Below the pieces are notes generated by a model that was not told where the DNA came from, searched no databases, and saw only the letters and a program-made list of their open reading frames with translations. 64,000 nt of DNA from DATFRY01 sp963764695 (GTDB lineage: Bacteria > Myxococcota_A > Polyangia > Haliangiales > Haliangiaceae): positions 1,283,119 through 1,347,118 of the forward strand of contig CAVXTW010000007.1 of the NCBI GenBank assembly GCA_963764695.1, in the 5' to 3' direction. The position numbers and the translations under genes were made by a program. Positions 11,550 through 20,365 of this stretch are shown here, piece by piece (within the stretch, counting starts at the first letter, position 1; each line of letters opens with the position of its first letter).

Positions 11550-12563
11550 ATGGCTCCTCCCCGCCCGCGCGTCTTCTCCGGCATCCAGCCCACCTCCGAG
11601 TCCTTCCACCTCGGCAACTACCTGGGTGCGGTGCGCCAGTGGGTCGCGATGCAGGAGGAGTACGACGCGCTCTACTGCGTGGTCGATCTGCACGCCATCA
11701 CCGTCGAGCACGATGCAAAGCAGCTCGTGCAGCGCTCGCGCGTGTCGGCCGCGCAGCTTCTGGCCGCCGGGCTCGATCCGGACCGCTGCACGCTGTTCGT
11801 GCAGAGCCACGTCAAGGAGCACGCCGAGCTGGCCTGGGTGCTCGGCTGCCTGACCGGGTTCGGCGAGGCCTCGCGCATGACCCAGTTCAAGGACAAGGCG
11901 CAGCGCGAGGGGGCCGACCGCGCCACCATCGGGCTGTTCACCTACCCCGTGCTGATGGCGGCCGACATCCTTCTCTACCGCACCAACTTCGTCCCGGTCG
12001 GCGAGGACCAGCGCCAGCACCTCGAGCTGACCCGCGATCTCGCCCAGCGCTTCAACAGCCGCTTCGGCGGCAAGCTGATGGTCGTGCCGGAGGCGTACAT
12101 CCCGGTGGAGACGGCCAAGATCCTCGATCTGCAGAATCCGGCCAAGCAGATGAGCAAGAGCCTGGGCGGGGCCGGCTGCCTGTTCCTGCTCGACGAGCCG
12201 AACGTCAACGCCAAGAAGGTGCGCAGCGCGGTCACCGACAGCGGCCGCGACATCGTGTTCGACGCCGAGAACCGCCCGGGCCTGGCCAACTTGCTGACCA
12301 TCCAGTCGGCGCTGACCGGCGTGGCGATCGACGAGCTGGTCGCGACGTATGAAGGGCGCGGCTACGGCGACCTCAAGAAGGAGGTGGCCGAGGCGGTGAC
12401 CGCGTTCATGACGCCGTTCCGCGACCGGGCCAGGACGTACCTCGACGATCCGGCGGAGCTCGACCGCATCCTGGCGCGCGGGGCCGCTCAGGCGCGCGAG
12501 CTGGCGGCGAAGAACCTCGCCGCGGTCTACGAGCGAGTCGGCTTCCTGGCCCCGGCGCGCTGA
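11550..12563 (+). CDS. trpS: tryptophan--tRNA ligase (TrpRS)
   Basis: Class I aminoacyl-tRNA synthetase that charges tRNA-Trp. ATG 11550 yields 337 residues, the normal bacterial length. The HIGH-type motif appears as SGIQPTSESFHLGNYLGA, the KMSKS-type motif as AKQMSKSLGGAG, and the dimer/Trp-binding regions as VVDLHAIT, GEDQRQHLELTRDLAQRFN and PVLMAADILLYRTNFVPVG. It begins 11 bases after the Hsp70 stop and so may be co-transcribed with the chaperone operon. All 9 arginine codons over the first 120 or so codons are CGC, a useful host reference for codon use. Confidence 0.95.
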   Translation: MAPPRPRVFSGIQPTSESFHLGNYLGAVRQWVAMQEEYDALYCVVDLHAITVEHDAKQLVQRSRVSAAQLLAAGLDPDRCTLFVQSHVKEHAELAWVLGCLTGFGEASRMTQFKDKAQREGADRATIGLFTYPVLMAADILLYRTNFVPVGEDQRQHLELTRDLAQRFNSRFGGKLMVVPEAYIPVETAKILDLQNPAKQMSKSLGGAGCLFLLDEPNVNAKKVRSAVTDSGRDIVFDAENRPGLANLLTIQSALTGVAIDELVATYEGRGYGDLKKEVAEAVTAFMTPFRDRARTYLDDPAELDRILARGAAQARELAAKNLAAVYERVGFLAPAR

Positions 12564-12576
12564 GGGGCGAGCGTGG

Positions 12577-13233
12577 TCAGCCCGGCTGGCCGATCAGCTC
12601 GACATCGATGCTCATGGTGGCGAGCAGGTCGCGGTACCAGGCGAACGCGGCCCCGGCCCGGCCCGGCAGCGCGGTCGTGCCCCACAGGATGGTCAGGGTC
12701 GCGCGCGTGTCGCCGTCGGTCTTGCTGCGCTGGGCGTCCTTGACCGCGTTGGCGCACGGGCCCTCGGCGTCGTGCAGGCAGAGCAGTCCCGCCACATCGA
12801 TCGTCTGGCCGGACGGATTGAAGACGTAGCTCGCCCCCGCCGCCGCGACCGCGACGCGCAGGGGCGGCGTCACACGGGCCAGATCGACCACCGAGATCGG
12901 CACGCCGCTGTGCAGCGAGACCGCGTTGCAGGCGTCGACCGCCGCGTTGATCGATCGCAGCGGGGCCTCGGCGGCCGCGGCCAGCAGGTATTCCGAGGCC
13001 GGCTTGCTCCGTCCGGTCGGCTTGAACCCGCCGGCGCGCAGCAGGTCGCGGATGCGCTTGCGCACGTCGTCGTCGGCCGACAGCGGGGCGGCGAAGCTGC
13101 GATCGAGAGCGGCCATCACCTCGGAGCTCGTCCCGATCTGACCCAGGGCGTCCGGCAGGCGGCTGACGAAGGCCCATGGATCGAGCAGCGAGCTGGCCTC
13201 GATCAGCAGCTCGGGGGGCGGCACAGTGATCAC
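12577..13233 (-). CDS. B3/B4 tRNA-binding domain protein (possible aminoacyl-tRNA editing factor)
   Basis: GTG 13233 start, 218 residues. The sequence matches stand-alone B3/4 domains, the module that in PheRS beta hydrolyses mischarged tRNA: DLLRAGGFKPTGRSKPASEYLL, then RSINAAVDACNAVSLHSGVP, ISVVDLA and a terminal ATLTILWGTTALPGRAG. Free-standing B3/4 proteins are thought to act in trans on mischarged tRNA or related adducts, but most are uncharacterised. It converges on trpS, with 13 bases between the two stops. The genomic link to a tRNA ligase is suggestive but may be chance. Confidence 0.75.
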   Translation of the reverse strand: MITVPPPELLIEASSLLDPWAFVSRLPDALGQIGTSSEVMAALDRSFAAPLSADDDVRKRIRDLLRAGGFKPTGRSKPASEYLLAAAAEAPLRSINAAVDACNAVSLHSGVPISVVDLARVTPPLRVAVAAAGASYVFNPSGQTIDVAGLLCLHDAEGPCANAVKDAQRSKTDGDTRATLTILWGTTALPGRAGAAFAWYRDLLATMSIDVELIGQPG

Positions 13234-13330
13234 AGAGTGAAGCTACAGCCGCGAAGGGACACGCCGCCAGGTGCGGTAACGCACTTCAAGGCAAGCTCGT
13301 ACCCGGCTTCACAGTGCTAGAGTTCCGTCC

Positions 13331-15517
13331 GTGGCGACGGGTCGTCCACCGGGCCTGCCGAAGGAAGGGGACGTGGTCGCCGGCAAGTACCGGGTCGAGC
13401 GCATCCTCGGCGAGGGGGGCATGGGCGTGGTGGTTGCCGCCGAGCACCTCTCCCTGCGCCAGCGCGTGGCGGTCAAGTTCCTGCGCCCGGAGTCGCTGTT
13501 GCGGGCCGAGGCGGTCGAGCGGTTCGTGCGCGAGGCGCAGTCGGCCGCGGCCATCCAGAGCGAGCACGTGGCCCGCATCATCGATGTCGGCACCCAGGAG
13601 TCGGGCGCGCCCTACATCGTGATGGAGCACCTGACCGGCCGCGACCTGGGGGACCTCCTGCGCGAGCGCGGCCCGCTCCCGGTCGAGGAGGCGGTAGGCT
13701 ACGTGCTGCAGGCGTGCGAGGCGATGGCCGAGGCGCACGCGCGCGGCATCGTGCACCGCGATCTCAAGCCGTCGAACCTGTTTCTGGCCAGCGTGGTCGG
13801 CGGACCGCCGGTGCTGAAGATCCTCGACTTCGGGCTGGCCAAGACCATCCCGTCCGAGGCGGCGTCGGTCCCGGAGGACACCTTCACCGCGACCGACGTG
13901 GTCATGGGATCGGTCCACTACATGTCGCCCGAGCAGATGCGCTCGCTCAAGCAGGCCGACCTGCGCTCCGACATCTGGGCGCTGGGCGTGATCCTGTACG
14001 AGCTGGTCTCCGGCCAGCGCCCGTTCCAGGGCAACTCGATCCCGGCGTCGCTCATCATGATCGGGCTCGATCCGCCGCGGCCGCTCGAGCCCGGCTGCGT
14101 GCCGCCCGGGCTCGAGGCGGTCATCATGCGCTGCCTGGAGAAGGACAAGGAGCGGCGGCCGCAGACGATCTCCGAGCTAGCGGTCCTGCTGGCGCCGTTC
14201 GCCTCGCAGTCGGCGCTCGCGTCGCTCGATCGCATCATCGATTACCAGCGGGAGTCGCACACGCTGCGCGGCATCGGCACCGGGCTGGGCCAGGCTCGCG
14301 AGGCGAGCCGCCGTGCCCCGAGCGCGGCCGGGGCGACCGGACTGCGCAGCGAGGCGACCGGACTGCGCAGCGAGGCGAGCGAGCTGCTCACGGCGGCGGC
14401 CCCGCCCGGCCCCACGCGCTCGACTCACCCGCTGCCGGGCGAGCTGCCCGGGCACGGCGCCGTGGCGCTTGCCGAGACCCGGCTCGATTCCGGCGGCACC
14501 GTCGAGCAGACCCGGCGATCGACGCGCTCGCGCCGCGTCGCCCTTGTGTCGACCGTCGCCGCCGCGGCGGCGGCCGCGCTGTGGCTGTGGCCCACCGACG
14601 AGCCGGAGCAGGGACCGATCGAGCCGGACCGGCTGGCCAGCTTTGCGCCGCTGCCGGGACCGCCGCGCCTCGACAGCCCGGTCGACCGCGCCCGCGTCGA
14701 GCTCGGCAAGCAGCTGTTCGCCGACCGGCGGCTGTCGCGCGGCGGCGACGTGGCGTGCACCAGCTGCCACCCGCTCGACCGCTTCGGCGCCGATGGACGC
14801 AAGCTGTCGCGCGGCAGCGAGAACCGCGAGCCGCCGCGCAACACTCCCGGCATCTACAACGTGGCCACCTTCTTCGCGCTGCTGTGGGACGGCCGCAAGG
14901 ACAACCTGGTCGAGCAGGCCAAGGAGGTGCTGCTCTCGCCCCGCGTGATGGCGGCCTCCAGCGGGAAGCAGCTGGTGAGCAAGGTGGCGGCCATCCCGGA
15001 ATACGCGAGCGGGTTCGCCGCCGCCTTCCGCGGAGAACGCCCCGCGGTGACGTTCGACAACATCGCCCGCGCGCTGGCCGCCTACGAGGAGACGCTGGTC
15101 AGCCGCGGCCGCTGGGACCGCTTCCTCGAGGGGGACCGCGCCGCGCTCACGCCGGATGAGAAGGCCGGCTTCAACCGCTTCATCGACGTCGGCTGCGTGA
15201 CCTGCCACTTCGGGCCGCACGTCGGCGCCAACATGTTCCAGAAGGTGGGCCTGGTGAAGGCGTGGCCCGACAGCCGTGACCGCGGCCGCTTCGAGATCAC
15301 GCGGCGCGATGCCGACTGGATGGTCTTCCGGGTGCCGACGCTGCGCAACGTCGCCCGGACCGGGCCGTACTTCCACGACGGCTCGGTCTCCGATCTGGAC
15401 ACGGTGATCGAGATGATGGCGTGGCATCAGCTGGGCAAGCGGCTCGACGAGCAGGACGTGCGACTCATCCGCGTCTGGCTGGAGAGCCTCACCGGCGACC
15501 CGCCGGACGCGAAGTAG
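13331..15517 (+). CDS. Ser/Thr protein kinase fused to a diheme cytochrome c peroxidase domain
   Basis: 728 residues from a GTG. Residues about 20-290 are a complete Hanks-type kinase: GEGGMGVVV loop, VAVKF (Lys49), HRDLKPSN (Asp144), DFGLAK (Asp166), YMSPEQ activation region. A low-complexity linker follows, with a perfect 21-base tandem duplication at DNA level. One hydrophobic helix (about residues 403-419) should cross the inner membrane, putting the rest in the periplasm. That part (about 440-725) is a MauG/CcpA-type diheme peroxidase with c-heme motifs CTSCH (476-480) and CVTCH (622-626), plus TPGIYNVATFFALLWDGRK and VPTLRNVARTGPYFHDGS. There is no N-terminal signal peptide, so export of the heme domain relies on the internal helix. 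Probably a membrane kinase with a redox or peroxide-responsive outer domain. The fusion is continuous, with no frame break. Confidence 0.9.
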   Translation: MATGRPPGLPKEGDVVAGKYRVERILGEGGMGVVVAAEHLSLRQRVAVKFLRPESLLRAEAVERFVREAQSAAAIQSEHVARIIDVGTQESGAPYIVMEHLTGRDLGDLLRERGPLPVEEAVGYVLQACEAMAEAHARGIVHRDLKPSNLFLASVVGGPPVLKILDFGLAKTIPSEAASVPEDTFTATDVVMGSVHYMSPEQMRSLKQADLRSDIWALGVILYELVSGQRPFQGNSIPASLIMIGLDPPRPLEPGCVPPGLEAVIMRCLEKDKERRPQTISELAVLLAPFASQSALASLDRIIDYQRESHTLRGIGTGLGQAREASRRAPSAAGATGLRSEATGLRSEASELLTAAAPPGPTRSTHPLPGELPGHGAVALAETRLDSGGTVEQTRRSTRSRRVALVSTVAAAAAAALWLWPTDEPEQGPIEPDRLASFAPLPGPPRLDSPVDRARVELGKQLFADRRLSRGGDVACTSCHPLDRFGADGRKLSRGSENREPPRNTPGIYNVATFFALLWDGRKDNLVEQAKEVLLSPRVMAASSGKQLVSKVAAIPEYASGFAAAFRGERPAVTFDNIARALAAYEETLVSRGRWDRFLEGDRAALTPDEKAGFNRFIDVGCVTCHFGPHVGANMFQKVGLVKAWPDSRDRGRFEITRRDADWMVFRVPTLRNVARTGPYFHDGSVSDLDTVIEMMAWHQLGKRLDEQDVRLIRVWLESLTGDPPDAK
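14333..14374 (+). repeat. 21-base perfect tandem duplication in the kinase-peroxidase linker
   Basis: Two identical 21-base units (14333-14353 and 14354-14374) encode a seven-residue ATGLRSE repeat between the kinase domain and the membrane helix. In-frame, so it changes only linker length. Confidence 0.9.
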
Positions 15518-15650
15518 CCCAAGGCGACGCCGAAGGCCCCGGCTCCCGACCGTCCCCGCGCGCCGCCGCCGACACCGGGCCTGCGCAGTTCGTGCGCCAG
15601 CCGGGCAGCCCGCGGGCGACCCCGGCAGGGCGCCGGGCGGCCTGTCCACC

Positions 15651-16409
15651 ATGCTGACTCGCCGCCCGCGCCGTGGTACACGACCTGCTGTGTCCCGTCG
15701 TTCGCCGCGTATCCGGGCCCGTTTTGCCGCCACGGTGCACATTGCGGGGGTCGAGCACACGCTGGTCTGCCACACCCGGGACATCTCGGCCGAGGGCTGC
15801 TTTCTCGACACCGCCGAGATGATCGCCCCGGGGGTCGGCCTCAGCCTGGCGCTCATGGATAACGAGCGCGGCGAGGTCGTCCAGGTGGACGGGGTGGTGG
15901 CGCGCTGCCTGCCGGGCGGGCCCAACGGCGTGGGACGCGGCGTCGGGGTGCGCCTCAACGCCCCGCCGCCCGACTGGCAGCTGATGGTGCAGCGCTACCA
16001 GTCGTCGCGCTCCACCGAGGACCTGCCGGTCCCATCGGTGCGTCTGGCCATCCTGGTGGTCGGCGACGAGGAGCAGCGGCGCGGCGCGCTGGCGCTCTAC
16101 GTGACCAGCGGCTGGGACGTGCGCTTCGCCACCGACGTCGAGACGGCCGAGGAGGCGATGGCCGCGGTGGACCTGGACGCCGTCATCACCGAGTACGAGC
16201 TCAACGATCCGCGCTGGCGCGAGATCGTCCAGGTCGCCCGCCGCCTGCAGCCGGACGCGCGCCGCCTGCTTCGCTGCAGCCTGCGCGGCCAGCGCGCGCC
16301 CAGCGGCGGCGAGGGCCTGATCCACCGCATCATCGACCGCGAGGCCGGCCTGGACGCGCTGGTCGAGGCATTGGGGACGGAGTTCGGCTCCGACCACGCC
16401 ATGCGCTAG
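15651..16409 (+). CDS. PilZ-domain protein with C-terminal receiver-like domain
   Basis: 252 residues from ATG 15651; a GTG at 15690 is an alternative start just before the domain. The N-terminal half is a PilZ domain, which binds cyclic di-GMP. The RxxxR loop appears in SRRSPRIRARFAA and the second motif as DISAEGCFL, with a typical LSLALMDNERGE strand region. The C-terminal half (about 125-250) has VRLAILVVGDEEQRRGALA, a following DLDAVITEYELND and Leu-rich helices, resembling a degenerate response-regulator receiver fold. The phospho-accepting Asp is not obvious. Likely a c-di-GMP effector in signalling, motility or surface behaviour. Confidence 0.8.
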   Translation: MLTRRPRRGTRPAVSRRSPRIRARFAATVHIAGVEHTLVCHTRDISAEGCFLDTAEMIAPGVGLSLALMDNERGEVVQVDGVVARCLPGGPNGVGRGVGVRLNAPPPDWQLMVQRYQSSRSTEDLPVPSVRLAILVVGDEEQRRGALALYVTSGWDVRFATDVETAEEAMAAVDLDAVITEYELNDPRWREIVQVARRLQPDARRLLRCSLRGQRAPSGGEGLIHRIIDREAGLDALVEALGTEFGSDHAMR

Positions 16410-16437
16410 CAGCTGCGGTAGTGTCGGTCTTGCCGTC

Positions 16438-17217
16438 ATGAGCGCTCCGTCGTACCCGCCCAGCACCTTTGCCGTCCTCGCCCAGGCCGAGAGCGCCGCC
16501 CTCCTGGCCCGCGTCCTCGACGCCGCCCGCGCCGCCGGGCCAGCTGCCCTGGTCGCGTTCGATCTCGACTCCACGCTGCTCGACAACCGCCCGCGCCAGG
16601 CCCGCATCCTGCGCGAGTACGGCGCGATGCACTCGCTCGACGCGCTGGCCGCCCACCACGCCGACCACTGGCAGGGCTGGGACGCGCGCATCGCCATGGC
16701 CGCCAGCGGTCTCGCGCCGGATCTGATCGAGGAGCACTTCGCCCCCTTCCGCATCTACTGGAGGGACAAGTTCTTCACCAGCGAGTACTGCGTCGAGGAC
16801 CGCCCCATCGCCGGCGCCACCGAGTACGTCGGCGCGATCCTGGCCGCCGGCGCCCGCGTCCTGTACATCACCGGCCGCCACGAGGAGATGCGCGCCGGCA
16901 CGATCGTCTGCTTCGAGCGCACGGGCTTTCCCTGCCCCGACGACAGCACCGTCGAGCTGCTGATGAAGCCCACGCTCGAGGAGCACGACGACCTCTACAA
17001 GTCGCGCACCTACGCCGTGCTCCACGACCGCGGCCAGGTCGTCGCCGCCTTCGACAACGAGCCGGCTCACATAAACGGCTACCGCGAGCACTTCCCCGAC
17101 GCCATCGCCGTCCACCTGGCCACCGACCATTCCATGCGCGACATCCCGCTGGCCCCCGGTATCCCCTCCATCCGCGACTTCGCCTACCAGCCGACCGGCG
17201 GGCGATACCAGCGGTAG
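16438..17217 (+). CDS. HAD-superfamily hydrolase
   Basis: 259 residues. The first HAD motif with the nucleophilic Asp is AFDLDSTLLDN (around residues 40-50). Motif II lies in VLYITGRHEEM and the downstream Lys region in LLMKPTLEEHDDLYKSR, with a late acidic motif in VVAAFDNEPAHINGY. It is likely a phosphatase, substrate unknown. The stop overlaps the 3' end of the convergent acetyltransferase gene by 34 bases. Confidence 0.8.
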   Translation: MSAPSYPPSTFAVLAQAESAALLARVLDAARAAGPAALVAFDLDSTLLDNRPRQARILREYGAMHSLDALAAHHADHWQGWDARIAMAASGLAPDLIEEHFAPFRIYWRDKFFTSEYCVEDRPIAGATEYVGAILAAGARVLYITGRHEEMRAGTIVCFERTGFPCPDDSTVELLMKPTLEEHDDLYKSRTYAVLHDRGQVVAAFDNEPAHINGYREHFPDAIAVHLATDHSMRDIPLAPGIPSIRDFAYQPTGGRYQR

Positions 17218-17985
17218 TAGCGGAGCAGCTCGTAGCCCATCTTGCGGTAGAGAGGCTCTCCCATGATGGATGCCTGCAGCACGACGGTCCGCGCGCCCAT
17301 GTCGAAGCCGGCGTTGGTCGCCGCGCGCGTGCACAGCTCGCCCAGGCGGCGGCCGCGCGCCTCCGGCACGGTGCCGACGTAGTAGAGGCCGGCCACCTCG
17401 CCTGCTCGCAGCGCCAGCGCGCTGGCGACCGGCACGCCCCGGTGCCTGGCCACGAAGGCGGCGACGTGCGGGGCGAGCAGACACCTCCCGGCCGGCGAAG
17501 ACGGCGCGGGCCACCTCCTCGTCCAGCTCGAACGCGGTCGTCACCACGCGCGCGTAGTCCTGGGCGTCGTCGATATCCTCGACGCGGCGGAGCTCGATCT
17601 CCTCGGGCGGGGCGATGTCGTCGAATGGCCGCTCGATGAACATGCACGGGATGCCCGGCTCGCGGGTCGCGACCAGACCCGCGTCGCGCAGCCCCGCTTC
17701 CAGATCGGCGTCGTCGCGGTCGCGGACCCAGATGACGATCTCGACACTCGAGGGCCGAAAGAACCGCCGCGCGCGGGCGAGCACCGCCGCGGCGTCGGCT
17801 CCCGGCTCGACTCTCAGCACGCCGTTGAGGTGCGCGCTGGCGACCGACCGGCCGACGCTGTAGAGCAGCACGCCGTCCTCTTCTTCGAGCCGCGCACCCG
17901 CAGTCGTCCGCATCCGGTGGCGAATCATCGCGACCAGGTCGAGGTCGGCGAGCCGCTCGAGCTCGCGCCGGCGTTCCGGTGTCAT
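17184..17985 (-). CDS. GNAT-family acetyltransferase-like protein, one frame break
   Basis: ATG 17985 starts MTPERRRELERLADLDLVAM. The first 160 residues contain EIELRRVEDIDDAQDYARVV, typical of an N-terminal GNAT half. An extra T near 17486 breaks the frame. The next frame continues LAPHVAAFVARHRGVPVASA and then the acetyl-CoA-binding region GTVPEARGRRLGELCTRAAT, ending QASIMGEPLYRKMGY...RPPVGW at 17184. The joined protein is about 266 residues, normal for a tandem GNAT. Target unknown. It follows the carbonic anhydrase gene by 10 bases, so they are probably co-transcribed. Confidence 0.75.
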
Positions 17986-17995
17986 GCCGATCAGC

Positions 17996-18577
17996 CTACC
18001 CCGCGCGGCCGATGGCGCTCGCGGCCTCCACCTCGACCAGGCGTCCCGACTCCACCTGGTAGATGTAGCCGTGGATCTGGATGTCGCCCGGCACCAGCGG
18101 GTGGCGGCGGATGCGCTCGACGTCGGTGGCGACGCTCTCGGCCTGGTCGCGGATGGTGAGCCAGTCGATGAAGTCCCCCTGCCGGGAGCCCTGCCCGGCC
18201 CCGCGGTCGGTCCAGGTCTTGCCGTCGTAGGATGCGGTGGCGAGGCTCGACGCCAGCAGGCCGCGCATGATCTCGTCGGTGAAGAGCTCCATGCCGCAGT
18301 TCGTGTGATGGATGACGAACCACTCGCGCGTGCCGAGCAGCTTGGTCGAGATGACGAGCGAGCGGATCGCGTCGTCGCTGGCGCGGCCGCCGGCATTGCG
18401 GATGATGTGGGCATCCCCCTCGCGCAGGCCGGCGATCTTTGCCGGATCGATGCGGGCGTCCATGCAGGTCAGGATGGCGAACCCACGCGCCGGCGGCAGC
18501 GCCAGCCCGCCCTTGTCGCCGAACTCGGCCGCGTAGGCGGCATTCGCGCGCAGAACCTCGTCACGGATCTTGCTCAT
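17996..18577 (-). CDS. beta-class carbonic anhydrase
   Basis: 193 residues; converts CO2 and water to bicarbonate. ATG 18577 is chosen for its AGAGGAGGA ribosome site five bases upstream. Zinc-ligand and active-site motifs are visible: CMDARIDP (Cys, Asp, Arg), RNAGGRASDD, and HHTNCGM (His and Cys ligands). This arrangement is typical of type II beta-carbonic anhydrases. Divergent from alkB and upstream of the GNAT gene. Confidence 0.9.
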   Translation of the reverse strand: MSKIRDEVLRANAAYAAEFGDKGGLALPPARGFAILTCMDARIDPAKIAGLREGDAHIIRNAGGRASDDAIRSLVISTKLLGTREWFVIHHTNCGMELFTDEIMRGLLASSLATASYDGKTWTDRGAGQGSRQGDFIDWLTIRDQAESVATDVERIRRHPLVPGDIQIHGYIYQVESGRLVEVEAASAIGRAG

Positions 18578-18726
18578 CGCGTCCTCCTCTCGAGCGTCCC
18601 GTCGCCCGGTCTCGCCGAGTAGTCTTCGGCGCGCGAGACCGCCGTCAAGGGCGGGCTTTGCCGCGAGTTCCGGCGCAAGATCCGGAGCGCCGGGCACCGC
18701 GGCCCGGGCCAGGCTGCAGCCGGAAC

Positions 18727-19515
18727 ATGAGGATCATCGCTCCATCGAAGCGCGGACGCATGGGCACCAGCCAGCTCGGCGGCGTGCCCACGTCGCTGCC
18801 GGCACCGACGCGGCCCGAGGGCCAGCTCGCCCTGCCGCTCGGCCCGACATCGAGCGCGCCTGTCCGCGAGCGCGACCGGCGCGAGCTCTTGCCGGATGTC
18901 GTGCACATCGCGGGCTGGCTCGACATCGAGCAGCAGCGGAACCTGGTCGCCCAGTTCGAGCGCTGGGCGCTGCCGCCGGCCGGCCTGCGCCACCCGCGGG
19001 TCCCGACCGGACACCTGATGACCGTGCAGTCGGTCTGCCTCGGCTGGCACTGGCAGCCCTACGCCTACTCGAGGACGGCCGACGACGTCGACGGCGCGCC
19101 GGTCAAGCCACTACCGATCGAGATCGCCGAGCTGGCCCGCGCCGCCGTCGCCGACGCATACGGGCCCGACAGCGCCGAGGCGGTCGCCTACGCCCCGGAC
19201 GCGGCGATCGTGAACCTCTACGCGCCCGGCGCACATCTCGGCCTCCACCGAGACGGCGAGGAACCGTGCGATGCCCCGGTCGTCACGATCAGTCTGGGCG
19301 ATCGCTGCGTCTTCCGGCTGGCCGGCGTCGACCGCCGCACGGCGCCCTTCACCGACGTCGACATGCACTCGGGCGACCTCCTGGTCTTCGGCCGCGAGAA
19401 CCGCCGCATCTATCACGGCGTCCCCAAGGTCCTCAGCGGCACCGCCCCCGACCAGCTCGGCCTGGCCCCGGGCCGCCTGAGCATCACCGTGCGCCAGACC
19501 GGCCTCGACGGCTGA
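18727..19515 (+). CDS. alkB: AlkB-like 2-oxoglutarate/Fe(II) dioxygenase (DNA/RNA dealkylation)
   Basis: 262 residues from ATG 18727; an in-frame ATG at 18760 is an alternative. The iron-binding His and Asp lie in NLYAPGAHLGLHRDGEE, the distal His in IYHGVPK, and the 2-oxoglutarate Arg region in GRLSITVRQTG. VVTISLGDRCVFRLAG and HSGDLLVFGRENRR are the classic AlkB strand motifs. The N-terminal 60 residues are a variable, basic, Pro-rich leader. The enzyme oxidatively removes alkyl groups from bases such as 1-methyladenine and 3-methylcytosine. Confidence 0.88.
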   Translation: MRIIAPSKRGRMGTSQLGGVPTSLPAPTRPEGQLALPLGPTSSAPVRERDRRELLPDVVHIAGWLDIEQQRNLVAQFERWALPPAGLRHPRVPTGHLMTVQSVCLGWHWQPYAYSRTADDVDGAPVKPLPIEIAELARAAVADAYGPDSAEAVAYAPDAAIVNLYAPGAHLGLHRDGEEPCDAPVVTISLGDRCVFRLAGVDRRTAPFTDVDMHSGDLLVFGRENRRIYHGVPKVLSGTAPDQLGLAPGRLSITVRQTGLDG

Positions 19516-19538
19516 CCGAGCCGGCGCGACCGGCTCGG
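19516..19538. terminator. hairpin between convergent genes, no T-run
   Basis: An 8-base perfect inverted repeat (CCGAGCCG and CGGCTCGG, 7-base loop) follows directly after the alkB stop and precedes the convergent hydrolase stop. There is no T-run, so it could be a weak or bidirectional terminator or just an RNA end-stabilising hairpin. Confidence 0.4.
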
Positions 19539-19549
19539 CTCGGCGGGCT

Positions 19550-20221
19550 TTACTTCAGCACGGCCTGGGCTGCCTCGTCGATGACGGCGGCGACCGCTTC
19601 GGGCTGCGATACGTAGGCCGCGTGGCCGGCGCGGAGCTCGGTGACCGTGGCGCCGGCTCGTGCCGCGAACTGGCGCTGTGCCGCGGCCGGGATGACCTGA
19701 TCATCGGCGGCGACGACGTACCAGCTCGGCTTGACCTTCCAGGCCGGCCGCGTCACGGGCGCGGCGAAAGCGGCGACGGCGACCGGCACCTGCGCGTCGG
19801 CCATGAAGGCGCCGAGCGCGGGATCGAGACCGGCCGCGAAGACGCTCGGGAACACCGCCGGGTCGAAGAACAGGAATCCATCCTGTGAGGTCTGTACCGG
19901 CGGCGGCGGTGCCCCCTCGATGAGGCCGAGCACCGACTCGCCGGCATCCGGTGCGAACGCCGCGACGTAGACCAGCCCCGCGACCTGGTCGGTCGCTCCG
20001 GCCTCGGTGATCACCACGCCGCCGTACGAGTGACCCACCAGCAAGGCCGGGGCGTCCTGTCTGGCCAGGACGCGCGACGTCGCCGCCACGTCGTCGGCCA
20101 GCGTGGTGAGCGGGTTCTGCACCACGCTCACGCGGTAGCCGCGCCCCGTCAACAACCGGTGGACCTCCTGCCATCCAGAGCCGTCAGCCCACGCACCGTG
20201 AACGATGACGATGTTCTTCAC
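19550..20221 (-). CDS. alpha/beta-fold hydrolase
   Basis: 223 residues from a GTG at 20221 with AAGGAGG close upstream. MKNIVIVHGAWADGSGW (oxyanion-hole HG), the nucleophile elbow GHSYGGVV with catalytic Ser, the late Asp in VVAADDQVIP and His in GHAAYVSQPEAV give a complete triad. It resembles the small esterase/hydrolase group related to salicylate esterases and RsbQ-type hydrolases. No signal peptide, so cytoplasmic. Natural substrate unknown. Confidence 0.85.
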   Translation of the reverse strand: MKNIVIVHGAWADGSGWQEVHRLLTGRGYRVSVVQNPLTTLADDVAATSRVLARQDAPALLVGHSYGGVVITEAGATDQVAGLVYVAAFAPDAGESVLGLIEGAPPPPVQTSQDGFLFFDPAVFPSVFAAGLDPALGAFMADAQVPVAVAAFAAPVTRPAWKVKPSWYVVAADDQVIPAAAQRQFAARAGATVTELRAGHAAYVSQPEAVAAVIDEAAQAVLK

Positions 20222-20365
20222 CAGCCACCTCCTTCCCCGTGCGCGCGCGGTTGCCTGCGCGCGGGGGAAGGATACTCCGCGGCCGGTGCCGGTCCTGGAG
20301 CGAACCGACGCCGGCCGGCGTACACACGGCGAACAGGTACGGCGGGATACGTCGCCGCCGCGGGC

